DNA of 64,000 bases, from contig NZ_JAIUZO010000002.1 in the NCBI RefSeq assembly GCF_020171365.1, positions 1,550,001 through 1,614,000 on the forward strand, read 5' to 3'. Position numbers and translations under genes: made by a program. Source of the DNA: Qipengyuania gaetbuli. GTDB taxonomy: Bacteria > Pseudomonadota > Alphaproteobacteria > Sphingomonadales > Sphingomonadaceae. This document shows positions 16,520-30,874 of the stretch, piece by piece. Each line of letters begins with the position of its first letter. The first letter of the stretch is position 1. The notes beneath the pieces are model-generated. The model searched no databases, was not told the origin of the DNA, and saw only the letters and a list, made by a program, of their open reading frames with translations.

Positions 16520-16757
16520 CCCCTCGACCGCACGCTTCGAGCGAGTCCGATTCATGCGCGGGTTTCGGACACAGGATGGAAGCGGCGTTTCCATATCGCG
16601 ACGCTTTTTAACGAGCTGCAGCCGCCGCCCCCACGGGCGTGTCATCGCTGCGGCCTTTTTGCGTCTCGCGATACGGTTCTCACGCGCATGAGACATCTGA
16701 TTGGCAGCCCTGTCCGCGCGGGGCTGCAAGCACACGAAAAGAGGCACGAGCTCCTTT

Positions 16758-19700
16758 ATGGCTACCAAGGCGAAGGCACCCCGCAACACGTCGTCGGGCA
16801 CCGCTAAGCGGCGCATCCGCAAGATTTTCGGCGACATCCACGAAGTCGTCGACATGCCCAACCTCATCGAGGTGCAGCGTGAAAGCTACGAGCAGTTCCT
16901 GCGCTCGAACAAGCAGATCGACTACGTCTCGGGCCTCGAAAAGACGCTGCGTTCGGTGTTCCCGATCCGCGACTTCGCTGGCACCGCCGAGCTCGACTTC
17001 GTGCATTACGAGCTCGAAGCGCCGAAGTACGACATCGTCGAATGCCGCCAGCGCGGCATCACCTACGCCGCCCCGATGAAGGTCACCCTTCGCCTGATCG
17101 TGTTCGAGGTGGACCAAGAAACCGAAACCCGCTCCGTCCTCGATATCAAGGAGCAGGACGTCTACATGGGCGACATGCCGCTCATGACGGACAACGGCAC
17201 CTTCGTCATCAACGGTACCGAGCGCGTTATCGTGTCGCAGATGCACCGTTCGCCGGGTGTGCTGTTCGACCATGACCGCGGCAAGACGCACTCCTCGGGC
17301 AAGCTGCTGTTCGCAGCCCGCATCATTCCCTACCGCGGTTCGTGGCTCGACTTCGAGTTCGACGCCAAGGACGTGGTCAACGTGCGTATCGACCGCAAGC
17401 GCAAGCTGCCGGTCACCGCGCTGCTCTATGCCCTCGGCCTCGATGCCGAGGACATCCTCGCCCACTTCTACGACACCGTCACCTGGAAGCGTGCCAAGGA
17501 CGGCTGGGAAATCCCGTTCGTCGCCGAAAACTGGCGCGGCCGTAAGCCGGCCTTCCCGCTGGTGGACGCCAAGACCGGCGAGGAGGTCTTCCCCGCCGGC
17601 CAGAAGATCAGCCCGCGTGCTGCCAACAAGGCTGCCAAGGACGGTCTCGAAACCCTGCTGCTGCCGACCGAGGAAATCTTCGGTCGCTATGCCTCGGCCG
17701 ACATGATCGACGAAAGCACGGGCCGCATCTACATCGAAGCCGGTGACGAAGTCTCGGCCGAGAACCTCGAAGCGCTCGACAATGCGGGCGTCGACAGCCT
17801 CGTGCTGCTCGACATCGACCACATCAACACGGGTCCCTGGATCCGCAACACGATGAAGGTCGACAAGGCGGAGAACCGCGACGAAGGCCTCGAGGCCATC
17901 TACAAGGTCATGCGCCCGGGCGAACCGCCGACCAAGGAAACCGCCGAAGCGCTGTTCGAAGGCCTGTTCTTCGACGCCGAACGCTACGACCTGTCGGCCG
18001 TCGGCCGCGTCAAGCTCAACATGCGTCTCGACCTCGATGCCGAAGACACCGTCACCACGCTGCGCAAGGAAGACATCCTCGCCGTGGTCAAGGAACTGGT
18101 CGACCTCAAGGACGGCAAGGGCGAAGTCGACGACATCGACAACCTCGGCAACCGCCGTGTCCGTTCGGTCGGCGAACTGCTCGAAAACCAGTACCGCGTC
18201 GGCCTGCTGCGCATGGAACGCGCGGTGAAGGAGCGCATGAGCTCGGTCGACGTGTCGACCGTCATGCCGAACGACCTGATCAACGCGAAGCCGGCCGTTG
18301 CCGCCGTGCGCGAGTTCTTCGGCTCCTCGCAGCTCTCGCAGTTCATGGACCAGACTAACCCGCTGTCGGAAGTCACCCACAAGCGCCGCGTTTCGGCGCT
18401 TGGCCCGGGCGGCCTCACGCGTGAGCGCGCCGGCTTCGAAGTCCGCGACGTCCACCCGACGCACTATGGCCGCATCTGCCCGATCGAAACGCCGGAAGGC
18501 CCGAACATCGGTCTGATCAACTCGCTCTCGACCTTCGCGCGCGTCAACAAGTACGGCTTTATCGAGACGCCGTACCGCGTGGTGAAGGACAACAAGGTCA
18601 CCGACGAGGTGATCTACCTGTCCGCCATGGAAGAGCAGAAGCACACCGTCGCACAGGCTTCGGCCGAACTCGACGCGAACGGCGGCTTCGTGGAAGAGCT
18701 CGTTTCGGCCCGCCAGGCCGGCGACAACCTGATGGCCCCGCGTGAAACCATCACGCTGATGGACGTCAGCCCCAAGCAGCTCGTCTCGGTCGGTGCATCG
18801 CTCATTCCGTTCCTGGAAAACGACGACGCCAACCGCGCCCTGATGGGCGCCAACATGCAGCGCCAAGCCGTTCCGCTCGTGAAGGCGGAAGCGCCCTGGG
18901 TCGGCACCGGCATGGAAGAAACCGTCGCCCGCGATTCCGGCGCGGCCATCACCGCCAAGCGCGGCGGCGTGGTCGACCAGGTGGACGCGACGCGTATCGT
19001 GATCCGTGCGATCGGCGATGTCGAACCCGGCCAGTCGGGCGTGGACATCTACACGCTGCAGAAGTTCCAGCGTTCGAACCAGAACACCTGCATCAACCAG
19101 CGTCCGCTGGTGAAGGTCGGTGAGACGGTCGAAGCCGGCGACGTGATCGCCGACGGTCCTTCGACCGACCTCGGCGAACTGGCACTGGGCCGCAACAGCC
19201 TCGTCGCCTTCATGCCCTGGAACGGCTACAACTACGAGGACTCCATCCTCATCTCCGAGCGTATCGTGAAGGACGACGTCTTCACCTCGATCCACATCGA
19301 GGAATTCGAAGTCATGGCTCGCGACACCAAGCTCGGGCCGGAAGACATCACCCGCGACATCCCGAACGTCGGCGAGGAAGCGCTGCGCAACCTCGACGAG
19401 GCGGGCATCGTCTACATCGGTGCCGAAGTGCACCCGGGCGATATCCTGTGCGGCAAGATCACGCCGAAGGGCGAAAGCCCGATGACGCCGGAAGAAAAGC
19501 TCCTGCGCGCCATCTTCGGCGAAAAGGCCAGCGACGTGCGCGACACCTCGCTCCGCCTGCCGCCGGGCGTTGCCGGTACAGTCGTGGAAGTCCGCGTCTT
19601 CAACCGTCACGGTATCGAGATCGACGACCGTACCCGCGCGATCCAGAACGAGGAAATCGAGCGCCTGCGCAAGGACGCGCAGGACGAGCGCGCGATCCTC

Positions 19701-20939
19701 AACCGTGCGACCTACAACCGCCTGCGCGACATGCTGCTCGGCCAGACCGCTTCGGCCGCCCCCAAGGGCGTCAAGAAGGGTTCGGAAATCACCGAGGAAC
19801 TGCTGGAAAGCGTGGACCGCCACGAATGGTTCAAGTTCGCGGTCGCCGACGACAACCGCCAGGCCCAGCTCGAAGCGGTGAAGTCGCAGTACGACGAGAG
19901 CGTCAAGTTCATCGACGAGAAGTTCGAGGACCGTAAGGAAAAGCTCGAACGCGGCGACGAACTCGCTCCGGGCGTGCTGAAGATGGTCAAGGTCTTCGTT
20001 GCCGTGAAGCGCAAGCTTCAGCCGGGCGACAAGATGGCCGGCCGTCACGGTAACAAGGGTGTGATTTCGCGCATCCTGCCGGTCGAGGACATGCCGTTCC
20101 TCGAAGACGGTACGCCGGTCGACATCGTGCTGAACCCGCTGGGCGTGCCTTCGCGCATGAACGTCGGACAGATCTTCGAAACGCACCTCGGCATGGCGGC
20201 CCGCAACCTGGGCATGCAGATCGGCCAGCAGCTCGACGAATGGAAGGCTGCCAACCCGAATGCAGAGGAAGATTACGCCAAGGCCAAGCCGCCTGCAGCC
20301 GTGATCGACCGCCTCAAGGAGGTCTACGGCGAACAGTATGTCGAGGCGATCGACAGCCGTTCGACCGAAGAGATCGTCGAGCTGGCAAGCAACCTGCGCT
20401 ACGGCGTCCCGATGGGCACTCCGGTGTTCGACGGCGCCCGCGAAGGCGACGTGACCGTGGAGCTGGAAAAGGCCGGCCTCGATGCGGACGGCCAGTCCGT
20501 CCTCTACGACGGCCGCACCGGCGAAGCGTTCGACCGCAAGGTGACCGTGGGCATCATCTACATGCTCAAGCTGCACCACCTGGTCGACGACAAGATCCAC
20601 GCACGTTCGATCGGCCCCTACAGCCTCGTCACCCAGCAGCCGCTGGGCGGTAAGGCGCAGTTCGGCGGCCAGCGCTTCGGGGAAATGGAGGTCTGGGCAC
20701 TCCAGGCCTACGGTGCAGCCTACACGCTGCAGGAAATCCTCACCGTGAAGTCGGACGACGTGATCGGCCGTACCAAGGTCTACGAAGCCATCGTCAAGGG
20801 CGACGATACCTTCGAGGCCGGCATTCCCGAGAGCTTCAACGTGCTCGTCAAGGAAATGCGCAGCCTGGGTCTCAACGTCGAACTCAAGTCGCTTACCGAC
20901 GACGAAGACGACGACGGCCTCGCGATCGCGGCGGAATAG
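16758..20939 (+). CDS. rpoB: DNA-directed RNA polymerase subunit beta
   Basis: The 1393-residue beta subunit is complete. It starts [20 protein letters not shown], and the rifampicin region reads [33 protein letters not shown]. The residues at the classical resistance positions (Asp, His, Ser) are the sensitive-type ones. Later features include [30 protein letters not shown] sequence ([18 protein letters not shown]), and the C-terminal [27 protein letters not shown] longer in-frame upstream reading is rejected because family members begin here. rpoC follows after 61 bp on the same strand. Unusually, rplL is not directly upstream. Confidence 0.99.
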   Translation: MATKAKAPRNTSSGTAKRRIRKIFGDIHEVVDMPNLIEVQRESYEQFLRSNKQIDYVSGLEKTLRSVFPIRDFAGTAELDFVHYELEAPKYDIVECRQRGITYAAPMKVTLRLIVFEVDQETETRSVLDIKEQDVYMGDMPLMTDNGTFVINGTERVIVSQMHRSPGVLFDHDRGKTHSSGKLLFAARIIPYRGSWLDFEFDAKDVVNVRIDRKRKLPVTALLYALGLDAEDILAHFYDTVTWKRAKDGWEIPFVAENWRGRKPAFPLVDAKTGEEVFPAGQKISPRAANKAAKDGLETLLLPTEEIFGRYASADMIDESTGRIYIEAGDEVSAENLEALDNAGVDSLVLLDIDHINTGPWIRNTMKVDKAENRDEGLEAIYKVMRPGEPPTKETAEALFEGLFFDAERYDLSAVGRVKLNMRLDLDAEDTVTTLRKEDILAVVKELVDLKDGKGEVDDIDNLGNRRVRSVGELLENQYRVGLLRMERAVKERMSSVDVSTVMPNDLINAKPAVAAVREFFGSSQLSQFMDQTNPLSEVTHKRRVSALGPGGLTRERAGFEVRDVHPTHYGRICPIETPEGPNIGLINSLSTFARVNKYGFIETPYRVVKDNKVTDEVIYLSAMEEQKHTVAQASAELDANGGFVEELVSARQAGDNLMAPRETITLMDVSPKQLVSVGASLIPFLENDDANRALMGANMQRQAVPLVKAEAPWVGTGMEETVARDSGAAITAKRGGVVDQVDATRIVIRAIGDVEPGQSGVDIYTLQKFQRSNQNTCINQRPLVKVGETVEAGDVIADGPSTDLGELALGRNSLVAFMPWNGYNYEDSILISERIVKDDVFTSIHIEEFEVMARDTKLGPEDITRDIPNVGEEALRNLDEAGIVYIGAEVHPGDILCGKITPKGESPMTPEEKLLRAIFGEKASDVRDTSLRLPPGVAGTVVEVRVFNRHGIEIDDRTRAIQNEEIERLRKDAQDERAILNRATYNRLRDMLLGQTASAAPKGVKKGSEITEELLESVDRHEWFKFAVADDNRQAQLEAVKSQYDESVKFIDEKFEDRKEKLERGDELAPGVLKMVKVFVAVKRKLQPGDKMAGRHGNKGVISRILPVEDMPFLEDGTPVDIVLNPLGVPSRMNVGQIFETHLGMAARNLGMQIGQQLDEWKAANPNAEEDYAKAKPPAAVIDRLKEVYGEQYVEAIDSRSTEEIVELASNLRYGVPMGTPVFDGAREGDVTVELEKAGLDADGQSVLYDGRTGEAFDRKVTVGIIYMLKLHHLVDDKIHARSIGPYSLVTQQPLGGKAQFGGQRFGEMEVWALQAYGAAYTLQEILTVKSDDVIGRTKVYEAIVKGDDTFEAGIPESFNVLVKEMRSLGLNVELKSLTDDEDDDGLAIAAE

Positions 20940-21000
20940 GGGGGCGTTTCGCTCCCCACCGCTTCCGCCCGAAAGAATTAACCCGACAGGGATTTAAGTC

Positions 21001-25329
<4,329 letters not shown>

Positions 25330-25354
25330 GCCCCCGTTCATCGCAACAAATTGA

Positions 25355-25390
25355 AAAGGCCCCGGAAGTCATCGCTTCCGGGGCCTTTTT
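25355..25390 (+). terminator. Rho-independent terminator of rpoBC
   Basis: AAAGGCCCCGGAAG and CTTCCGGGGCCTTT form a perfect 14-bp stem around TCATCG, followed by a T run. It lies 25 bp after the rpoC stop. Confidence 0.93.
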
Positions 25391-25424
25391 CTATCCGCGC
25401 TCCGGACAGTTTGGGGAGTGTCCG

Positions 25425-26186
25425 ATGCGAGTAGCTGTCGTCCTTGCCACCCTAGGCCTCCTGGCCTGTTCGCCCGCACCCGAAGATGCCCCGGCCAGCG
25501 CTGCGCCTGCCCTCGACGGCGATTATGTCGTCACCTTCGTCAATGAAGAAACGCCGCTGATCGGCATCGAAGGGTACGAGCCGACGATCACCTTTTCGGG
25601 CAACCGCATCCATTTCCAGTCGCAGTGTATCTACGACGACTGGTCCTTCGACCGCGCGGGCGAGGGTATCGAGACCGGCGAATGGGATTATGCCGAACCG
25701 CCCGCCATGTGCGCGCGCAGTTACGCGCCGGGCGAGGAGGCGATCATCGCCGCTATCGACAAGGCGACAACCATCACGGCTGTGCGGGGCGGGCTCTGGC
25801 TGTCGGGGCCAGGCGGGACGGTGCAACTCGAAAGCATTCCCGACCCCGCACAGGTCGCCGCACGTGCGGTGGACCTCCGCGGATCTTGGGACCTCGTCAG
25901 CCTCGACGGCAAGTCCCTCGCGGAGCCGATCCCGCTGGAGGCGAATTTCGATCAGGTCTGGTGGGAACCCGGCTGCGCCGGCCAGTCGGTCGGTTATACG
26001 ATCGATGGCGCGCGGTTCGACCTCATGGACCACAAACCTCCGGAGATGGTCTGCGACATCGGTTTCCCCGAGGAATTGCCCGCGCTCTGGCAGGCGATGG
26101 ACATGGCCGACACCGTGCGCGCGGACGGGAAAAACCGCGTCATCCTGTCGGGCAAGGGACACGAGGTAGTGTTGCAGCGGCGCTGA
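25425..26186 (+). CDS. META-domain-like lipoprotein
   Basis: The 253-residue protein begins with a lipoprotein signal (LGLLACSP lipobox, Cys at residue 15). The mature part appears to hold two related beta-rich units. Each has a Cys-containing FSGNRIHFQSQC or WWEPGCAGQSVGYTIDG segment followed by MCARSYAPGEE or MVCDIGFPEEL, then a strand reading ITAVRGGLWLSGPGG or VRADGKNRVILSGKG. This is the pattern of META/HslJ domains. Such proteins sit in the periplasm and are linked loosely to stress or antibiotic tolerance; the biochemical role is unknown. A GGGGAG box lies 6 nt before the ATG. It is immediately downstream of the rpoC terminator and stands alone. Confidence 0.7.
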   Translation: MRVAVVLATLGLLACSPAPEDAPASAAPALDGDYVVTFVNEETPLIGIEGYEPTITFSGNRIHFQSQCIYDDWSFDRAGEGIETGEWDYAEPPAMCARSYAPGEEAIIAAIDKATTITAVRGGLWLSGPGGTVQLESIPDPAQVAARAVDLRGSWDLVSLDGKSLAEPIPLEANFDQVWWEPGCAGQSVGYTIDGARFDLMDHKPPEMVCDIGFPEELPALWQAMDMADTVRADGKNRVILSGKGHEVVLQRR

Positions 26187-26262
26187 CAACCGGGCGGACA
26201 ATCCCCCGATCCGGAGCAGAAAGCTATACAGCGGACCGGGAATTCGGTTACACTTGAGCAGG

Positions 26263-28638
26263 ATGCGCGCGATCCTGCGCACAACCGGGGGCCGCATGGG
26301 AAGACCGAGCGCGAAAAGCGAAGAGGTGCGCCGCCTGCTGTTGGTGCGGCGCCTGCGGGCCGTAACCGCGGGCAATACGCTTGCGACCCTTTCGGCCATC
26401 GCTTCCATTTTCGTGCTCGTCATCGCTTTCGACGAAGCCAAGTTGGAGGTGCCGATCCTGACCTGGGCGGGCGTGGCCATCGGCCTGTTCTGCCTCAGGG
26501 CGTTCTATTTCGCCTCGCTCGATCCCGAGATCGGCGATTCTGCCTCGTTGCGCCGCGATTACCGTCGCGTGACCGCGGCGATGATGGCGTCCAGCGTGGT
26601 CTGGGCGGTCGGTTTCGTGCTCCTTGCCCTGATTGCACAGGGGCTGGAAATCGCGACGCTGGCGGTCGTCGGTACCGCGATGATGGTCGGCGTGCTGCTC
26701 ATCCACCGCGCGGCACCGCAGGCCGGCTATGTCCATATCCTCATGCTGCTGGGCGGGCTGCTGGCCGCGGCCTGGCTCGCCATCGGCATCGAAGCGGCGC
26801 CCGTGGCGGCTTTGCTGCTGGTCTACGGCCTGACCCTGTGGCGGGCGGTCGGACGCATGGATGCCGCTTTCGAGGCGGCAGTTGTCGGCGATATCGAACG
26901 CGAGGATGCAGCCGCGACCGTCGCCATGCTGCTCGACGACTACGAAGAACAGTCGACCGACTCGCTGTGGATCGTCGATGGCGATGCGCGCCTTCGCGAA
27001 GTGAGCGAACGCTTCGCCAAGGTCCTGGGCCTTGACGGGGAGGCCCTCGAGGGAATGTCGCTGCTCGATCTCGTGGAGCCGGGGGAAGAGCGGGAGAGCC
27101 TGTCGCGCTACCTCGTCGAACAGCGCGCATTCCGCGACCTGCCCGTGACCATTGCGGTCGAGGGCGAACGCCGCTTCTGGCAATTGTCGGGCCGCCCGCG
27201 AATGGACGGCACGATGAGCGGGATAGCCCGCGACGTCACGGCAGCGCGGCTGATCGAACAGCGCGTCACTTTCATGGCGCATTACGACAATCTCACGAAC
27301 CTCGCGAACCGCTACCTTTTCAACGAGCGGTTGCGCGAACTGCTGGGAGACAATCGGTCGCGCGGGGCGAACATCGCGCTATTCTATCTCGACCTCGATG
27401 ATTTCAAGGCGATCAACGACACGCGCGGCCACCTTGTCGGCGATCGCCTGCTGCGCGAGGTCGGCGAGAGGCTTGCCGGCGAAGTCCGCCAGCAGGATCT
27501 CGTCGCCCGGCTCGGCGGGGACGAATTTGCCGTGCTGCTCGAAACGCGTGCAGGTGACGGCCTGCTGATCGAACGGGCGCACCGCTTCCTGTCGGTCGTG
27601 CGTGCGCCCTACGAGATCGACGGGCAGAGCTACCGCGTCTCCACCAGCGTGGGCGTGGCGCGCTGTCTCGAAGGCGATTGCGACGCCGAGGAACTGATGC
27701 GCCGCGCGGACCTTGCGCTGTATGCGGCCAAGAACAAGGGGCGCGACAATCTGGCCCTGTTCGAGCCGCGTCTCGACCAGGAAGCGCGCGAGCGGCGCGA
27801 TATCGAGGCTGACCTGCGCGAAGCGCTAGCGCGCGACCAGATGCGTCTGCATTTCCAGCCGATCATCGAACTCGATACCGGCCAGACCACGGGCTACGAG
27901 GCGCTGCTGCGCTGGTACCACCCGACCCGCGGCGTGCTGGGGCCGGCAGACTTCCTGCCCGTGGCAGAGGATACCGGGCTGATCACGTCCATCGGCGAAT
28001 GGGTCATCCGCCGAGCGTTGGAAGAGACGGTCGGCTGGGACGGCGATTTCCGCATCGCGATCAACTTGTCGACCACCCAGGTCGCCGATGCGAAACTCGT
28101 CGCCGCCGTGTCGCAGGCCTTGCGTGCCACGGACTTCCCGCCCGAACGGGTCGAGCTGGAAATCACCGAGCACGTGCTCATGGATACCAGCGATGCCAAT
28201 CGCGAGACGCTGCTGGCCCTGCGCGAACTGGGCGTGCGCATCGCGCTCGACGATTTCGGGACCGGCTATTCCTCGCTCGCCTACCTGCGCCGCTTCCCCT
28301 TCAACCGGATCAAGATCGACCGCGCCTTCGTGCGCGACGTGACGCATGATCTCGGCAGCCAGGCGATCATCTCGACCATTACGCGCCTTGCCGAGGCGAT
28401 GGACATGGAGACCACCGCCGAAGGGATCGAGGACCGCGCCCAGCTCGACCTCTTGCGCAAGCTCGGCGTGAAGGAAGCGCAGGGCTTCCTCATCTGCAAG
28501 CCGATGCTGGCCGAAACGCTGGCGCAGGAAGACCCGGAGCACGGGGCGAAGATCGGCCCGCCGGTCGACAAGGCGGTCATCGATTACCGCGCCGCACGCA
28601 AGGCAGCCCTGAAGCGCCGCGGAGGCCAGGCCGCGTGA
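26263..28638 (+). CDS. Membrane PAS-GGDEF-EAL c-di-GMP enzyme
   Basis: The ~791-residue protein has about five N-terminal transmembrane helices (to about residue 200), a PAS-like domain (about 220-330), a GGDEF domain and an EAL domain. The diguanylate cyclase site is intact (LGGDEFA near residue 416) and is preceded at the right distance by an RQQD inhibitory I-site. The EAL domain keeps YEALLRW near 545, ELEITEHVLMD, ALDDFGTGYSSL and KIDRAFV, so both activities are possible. c-di-GMP could govern the LapG-controlled adhesin of this genome, but the protein lacks the HAMP and LapD-like periplasmic fold. The start is uncertain: ATG 26263, TTG 26254 or ATG 26296 are all in frame. Confidence 0.92.
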   Translation: MRAILRTTGGRMGRPSAKSEEVRRLLLVRRLRAVTAGNTLATLSAIASIFVLVIAFDEAKLEVPILTWAGVAIGLFCLRAFYFASLDPEIGDSASLRRDYRRVTAAMMASSVVWAVGFVLLALIAQGLEIATLAVVGTAMMVGVLLIHRAAPQAGYVHILMLLGGLLAAAWLAIGIEAAPVAALLLVYGLTLWRAVGRMDAAFEAAVVGDIEREDAAATVAMLLDDYEEQSTDSLWIVDGDARLREVSERFAKVLGLDGEALEGMSLLDLVEPGEERESLSRYLVEQRAFRDLPVTIAVEGERRFWQLSGRPRMDGTMSGIARDVTAARLIEQRVTFMAHYDNLTNLANRYLFNERLRELLGDNRSRGANIALFYLDLDDFKAINDTRGHLVGDRLLREVGERLAGEVRQQDLVARLGGDEFAVLLETRAGDGLLIERAHRFLSVVRAPYEIDGQSYRVSTSVGVARCLEGDCDAEELMRRADLALYAAKNKGRDNLALFEPRLDQEARERRDIEADLREALARDQMRLHFQPIIELDTGQTTGYEALLRWYHPTRGVLGPADFLPVAEDTGLITSIGEWVIRRALEETVGWDGDFRIAINLSTTQVADAKLVAAVSQALRATDFPPERVELEITEHVLMDTSDANRETLLALRELGVRIALDDFGTGYSSLAYLRRFPFNRIKIDRAFVRDVTHDLGSQAIISTITRLAEAMDMETTAEGIEDRAQLDLLRKLGVKEAQGFLICKPMLAETLAQEDPEHGAKIGPPVDKAVIDYRAARKAALKRRGGQAA

Positions 28639-28766
28639 GGATTGGGTTTATGCGAAGGACAGAGGAGCTGCGCCGAACTCCCGCCAATCAGATGGAACTG
28701 CGCGGCGGCGGACATTCGGTCACGCTCTTCTCGCAATAGGCCGCGCGCTGCGCTATCGGCGCGGCC

Positions 28767-30113
28767 ATGACCACGATCACGCGTTTCGCGCCGTCTCCGA
28801 CCGGGCGCCTGCATGTCGGCAATATCCGCACCGCGCTCCATAACTGGATGCTCGCGCGAAAGGCCGGCGGGCGTTTCATGCTGCGCATCGACGATACCGA
28901 TGCAGAGCGCAGCCGCGAGGAATATGTCGAGGCGATCCGCGCCGATCTCGCCTGGCTTGGCCTCGAACCCGATGGCGAGGAGCGCCAGTCGCTGCGCCTC
29001 GCCAAGTACGATGCGGCATTCGAGGCGCTGAAGGCCGCAGGCCGGGTCTATCCCGCCTACGAGACCGCGCAGGAACTCGAACTCAAGCGCAAGATCCAGC
29101 TGGGCCGCGGCCTGCCGCCGATCTACGACCGCGGCGCGCTCAAGCTCACGCAGGACGAACGTGCGGCGAAGGAAGCGGAAGGCATCGCCCCGCACTGGCG
29201 TTTCAAGCTCGACCATGGCGAGCCGATCACCTGGGATGACGGCGTGCGCGGGGCGCAGAAATTCGATGCTGCCCAGCTCTCCGATCCGGTCATCCGGCGC
29301 GCCGACGGTAGCTGGCTCTACATGCTACCGAGCGCGGTCGACGATCTCGACATGGGCGTCACCGACGTGCTGCGCGGCGAAGACCACGTCAGCAATACTG
29401 CCGTTCAAATTCAGATGTTTACCGCACTGATTGCTGCACAATATGCTGCAGCAAAAATGCCGCGTTTCGCGCATGAGGCATTGCTGGTCGGGCGCGAGGG
29501 TAAGCTGTCGAAGCGCCTCGGTTCGCTGGGCTGCGATGCCTTCCGCGAGAAAGGCGTCGAGCCGCAGGCCCTGGTGGCGCTGCTCGCCCGTCTCGGCACC
29601 AGCCAGCCGGTCGAACCGATCGCCGAGCGCAGCGTGCTGGTCGAGAGCTTTGACCTGTCCACCTTCGGCCGGGCGCCCGCGAAATTCGACGATGCGGAAC
29701 TGGAGCGGATCAATGCCGCGCTGGTCCACCAGATGGATTTTGCATCCGTCGGGCATCGCCTGCCCGAAGGCATCGACGAGGCCGGCTGGCATGCCATCCG
29801 GCCGAACCTTTCGCACGTGCACGAGGCGGCCGACTGGTGGCGGCTTGTGACCGGCCCGATCGCTCAGCCGGACTTTGCCGATGACGACCGCGCTTACCTT
29901 GCAGAGGCTGCGCGCCTGCTCGCGTGGGGCGACGATCCCTGGCACGCGCTCACCAATGCGCTGAAGGAGGCGACGGGGCGCAAGGGCAAGCCGCTCTTCC
30001 TGCCGCTGCGACAGGCGCTGACCGGCATGGACCACGGCCCCGACATGGCGGAATTGCTGCCGCTGATCGGCGAGGCGGAGGCGCGCGCGCGGCTGGGGCG
30101 CGCCTCGGCCTAG
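28767..30113 (+). CDS. gltX: Glutamate--tRNA ligase
   Basis: The 448-residue class I aminoacyl-tRNA synthetase begins TRFAPSPTGRLHVGNIRTAL with the HIGH-type motif HVGN. The catalytic domain shows LRIDDTDAERS, WLYMLPSAVDDLDMGVTDVLRGEDH and the KMSKS-type loop KLSKRLGSLG. It charges tRNA with Glu. Alphaproteobacteria often carry two GluRS copies, so discrimination for tRNA-Gln cannot be decided here. There is no obvious SD before the ATG. The 128 bp upstream of it, after the GGDEF-EAL gene, hold nothing I can support. Confidence 0.95.
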   Translation: MTTITRFAPSPTGRLHVGNIRTALHNWMLARKAGGRFMLRIDDTDAERSREEYVEAIRADLAWLGLEPDGEERQSLRLAKYDAAFEALKAAGRVYPAYETAQELELKRKIQLGRGLPPIYDRGALKLTQDERAAKEAEGIAPHWRFKLDHGEPITWDDGVRGAQKFDAAQLSDPVIRRADGSWLYMLPSAVDDLDMGVTDVLRGEDHVSNTAVQIQMFTALIAAQYAAAKMPRFAHEALLVGREGKLSKRLGSLGCDAFREKGVEPQALVALLARLGTSQPVEPIAERSVLVESFDLSTFGRAPAKFDDAELERINAALVHQMDFASVGHRLPEGIDEAGWHAIRPNLSHVHEAADWWRLVTGPIAQPDFADDDRAYLAEAARLLAWGDDPWHALTNALKEATGRKGKPLFLPLRQALTGMDHGPDMAELLPLIGEAEARARLGRASA

Positions 30114-30223
30114 GCCCATTCGAGTTCTAGCGGACTTGTGCCGGACTGGACCGCGCTCTAGCGTGGCCCGATAACAAGCCAATTACGGTCGCAGGGTGCG
30201 CAGCTCTTCTAGGGAGGGAGACT

Positions 30224-30859
30224 ATGCCTGCATTTTCACGCCGTAATTTCATCGTCGCAGGGGGCGCTGCCACCATCGCGGCTCCTGCTGCCGGACAGGA
30301 CCTGCTCGAAGTCCTCGGCAAATCGACCCCGCCGCAGCAGCTCGGCCCCTTCTATCCGACTGCAAGGCCGCTCGACCAGGATTCCGACCTGACCCATGTG
30401 CAGGGCGTCCACGGGACGGCGCAGGGCGACCTGCTCGATGTCTTCGGGGTGGTGACCAACCACGACGGCTCGCCGCTCGCGGGCGTGACGCTGGACCTGT
30501 GGCAAGCCAATGCGGTGGGCCGGTACATGCATGGCGGCGACCAGCGCGAGGAACTGCCGCTCGACCCCTATTTCCAGGGCTCGGCCGTGCTGGTGACCGA
30601 TGCGCAAGGGCGCTACCGCTTCCGCACGATCCGCCCCGGCATCTATGCCTTCGGCGGCACCCCGCGGCCCCGGCACATCCATTTCGACATCAAGAGCCGG
30701 CAGGCGCGCCTGACCACGCAGATGTATTTCCCGGGCGAGAAAGAGAACGCGATCGAGGATATCGCCGACGAATCGCTCCTCGTCGCACGCGCCGCGGATG
30801 CACTCGATGCGGGCGGTGTCGAAGCGCTACGCTGGGATGTGAGGTTGCCCTACGGCTGA
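30224..30859 (+). CDS. Intradiol ring-cleavage dioxygenase family protein, Tat-exported
   Basis: The 211-residue protein has a twin-arginine-like leader (SRRNFIVAGGAATIAAPAAG). A dioxygenase C fold follows with the four non-haem Fe(III) ligands in order: Tyr in NAVGRYMH, Tyr in RPGIYAFGG and the two His of PRPRHIHFDI. Intradiol enzymes cleave catechol-type rings between the hydroxyls. Tat export of the folded metalloprotein suggests a periplasmic role, and no other aromatic-degradation genes are nearby, so the substrate is unknown. A strong SD (agggaggga) precedes the ATG. It is convergent with pyk. Confidence 0.88.
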   Translation: MPAFSRRNFIVAGGAATIAAPAAGQDLLEVLGKSTPPQQLGPFYPTARPLDQDSDLTHVQGVHGTAQGDLLDVFGVVTNHDGSPLAGVTLDLWQANAVGRYMHGGDQREELPLDPYFQGSAVLVTDAQGRYRFRTIRPGIYAFGGTPRPRHIHFDIKSRQARLTTQMYFPGEKENAIEDIADESLLVARAADALDAGGVEALRWDVRLPYG

Positions 30860-30874
30860 GACAGCCGCGGCCGA

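Noticed and set aside
16409..16757. Possible tRNA or small gene in the rpoB upstream region.
   Set aside because: No T-arm GTTCRANTC signature, no cloverleaf and no frame with an SD; the region is better explained as promoter and leader.
28639..28766. A 29-codon plus-strand frame between the GGDEF-EAL gene and gltX.
   Set aside because: It has no convincing SD and no recognisable sequence.
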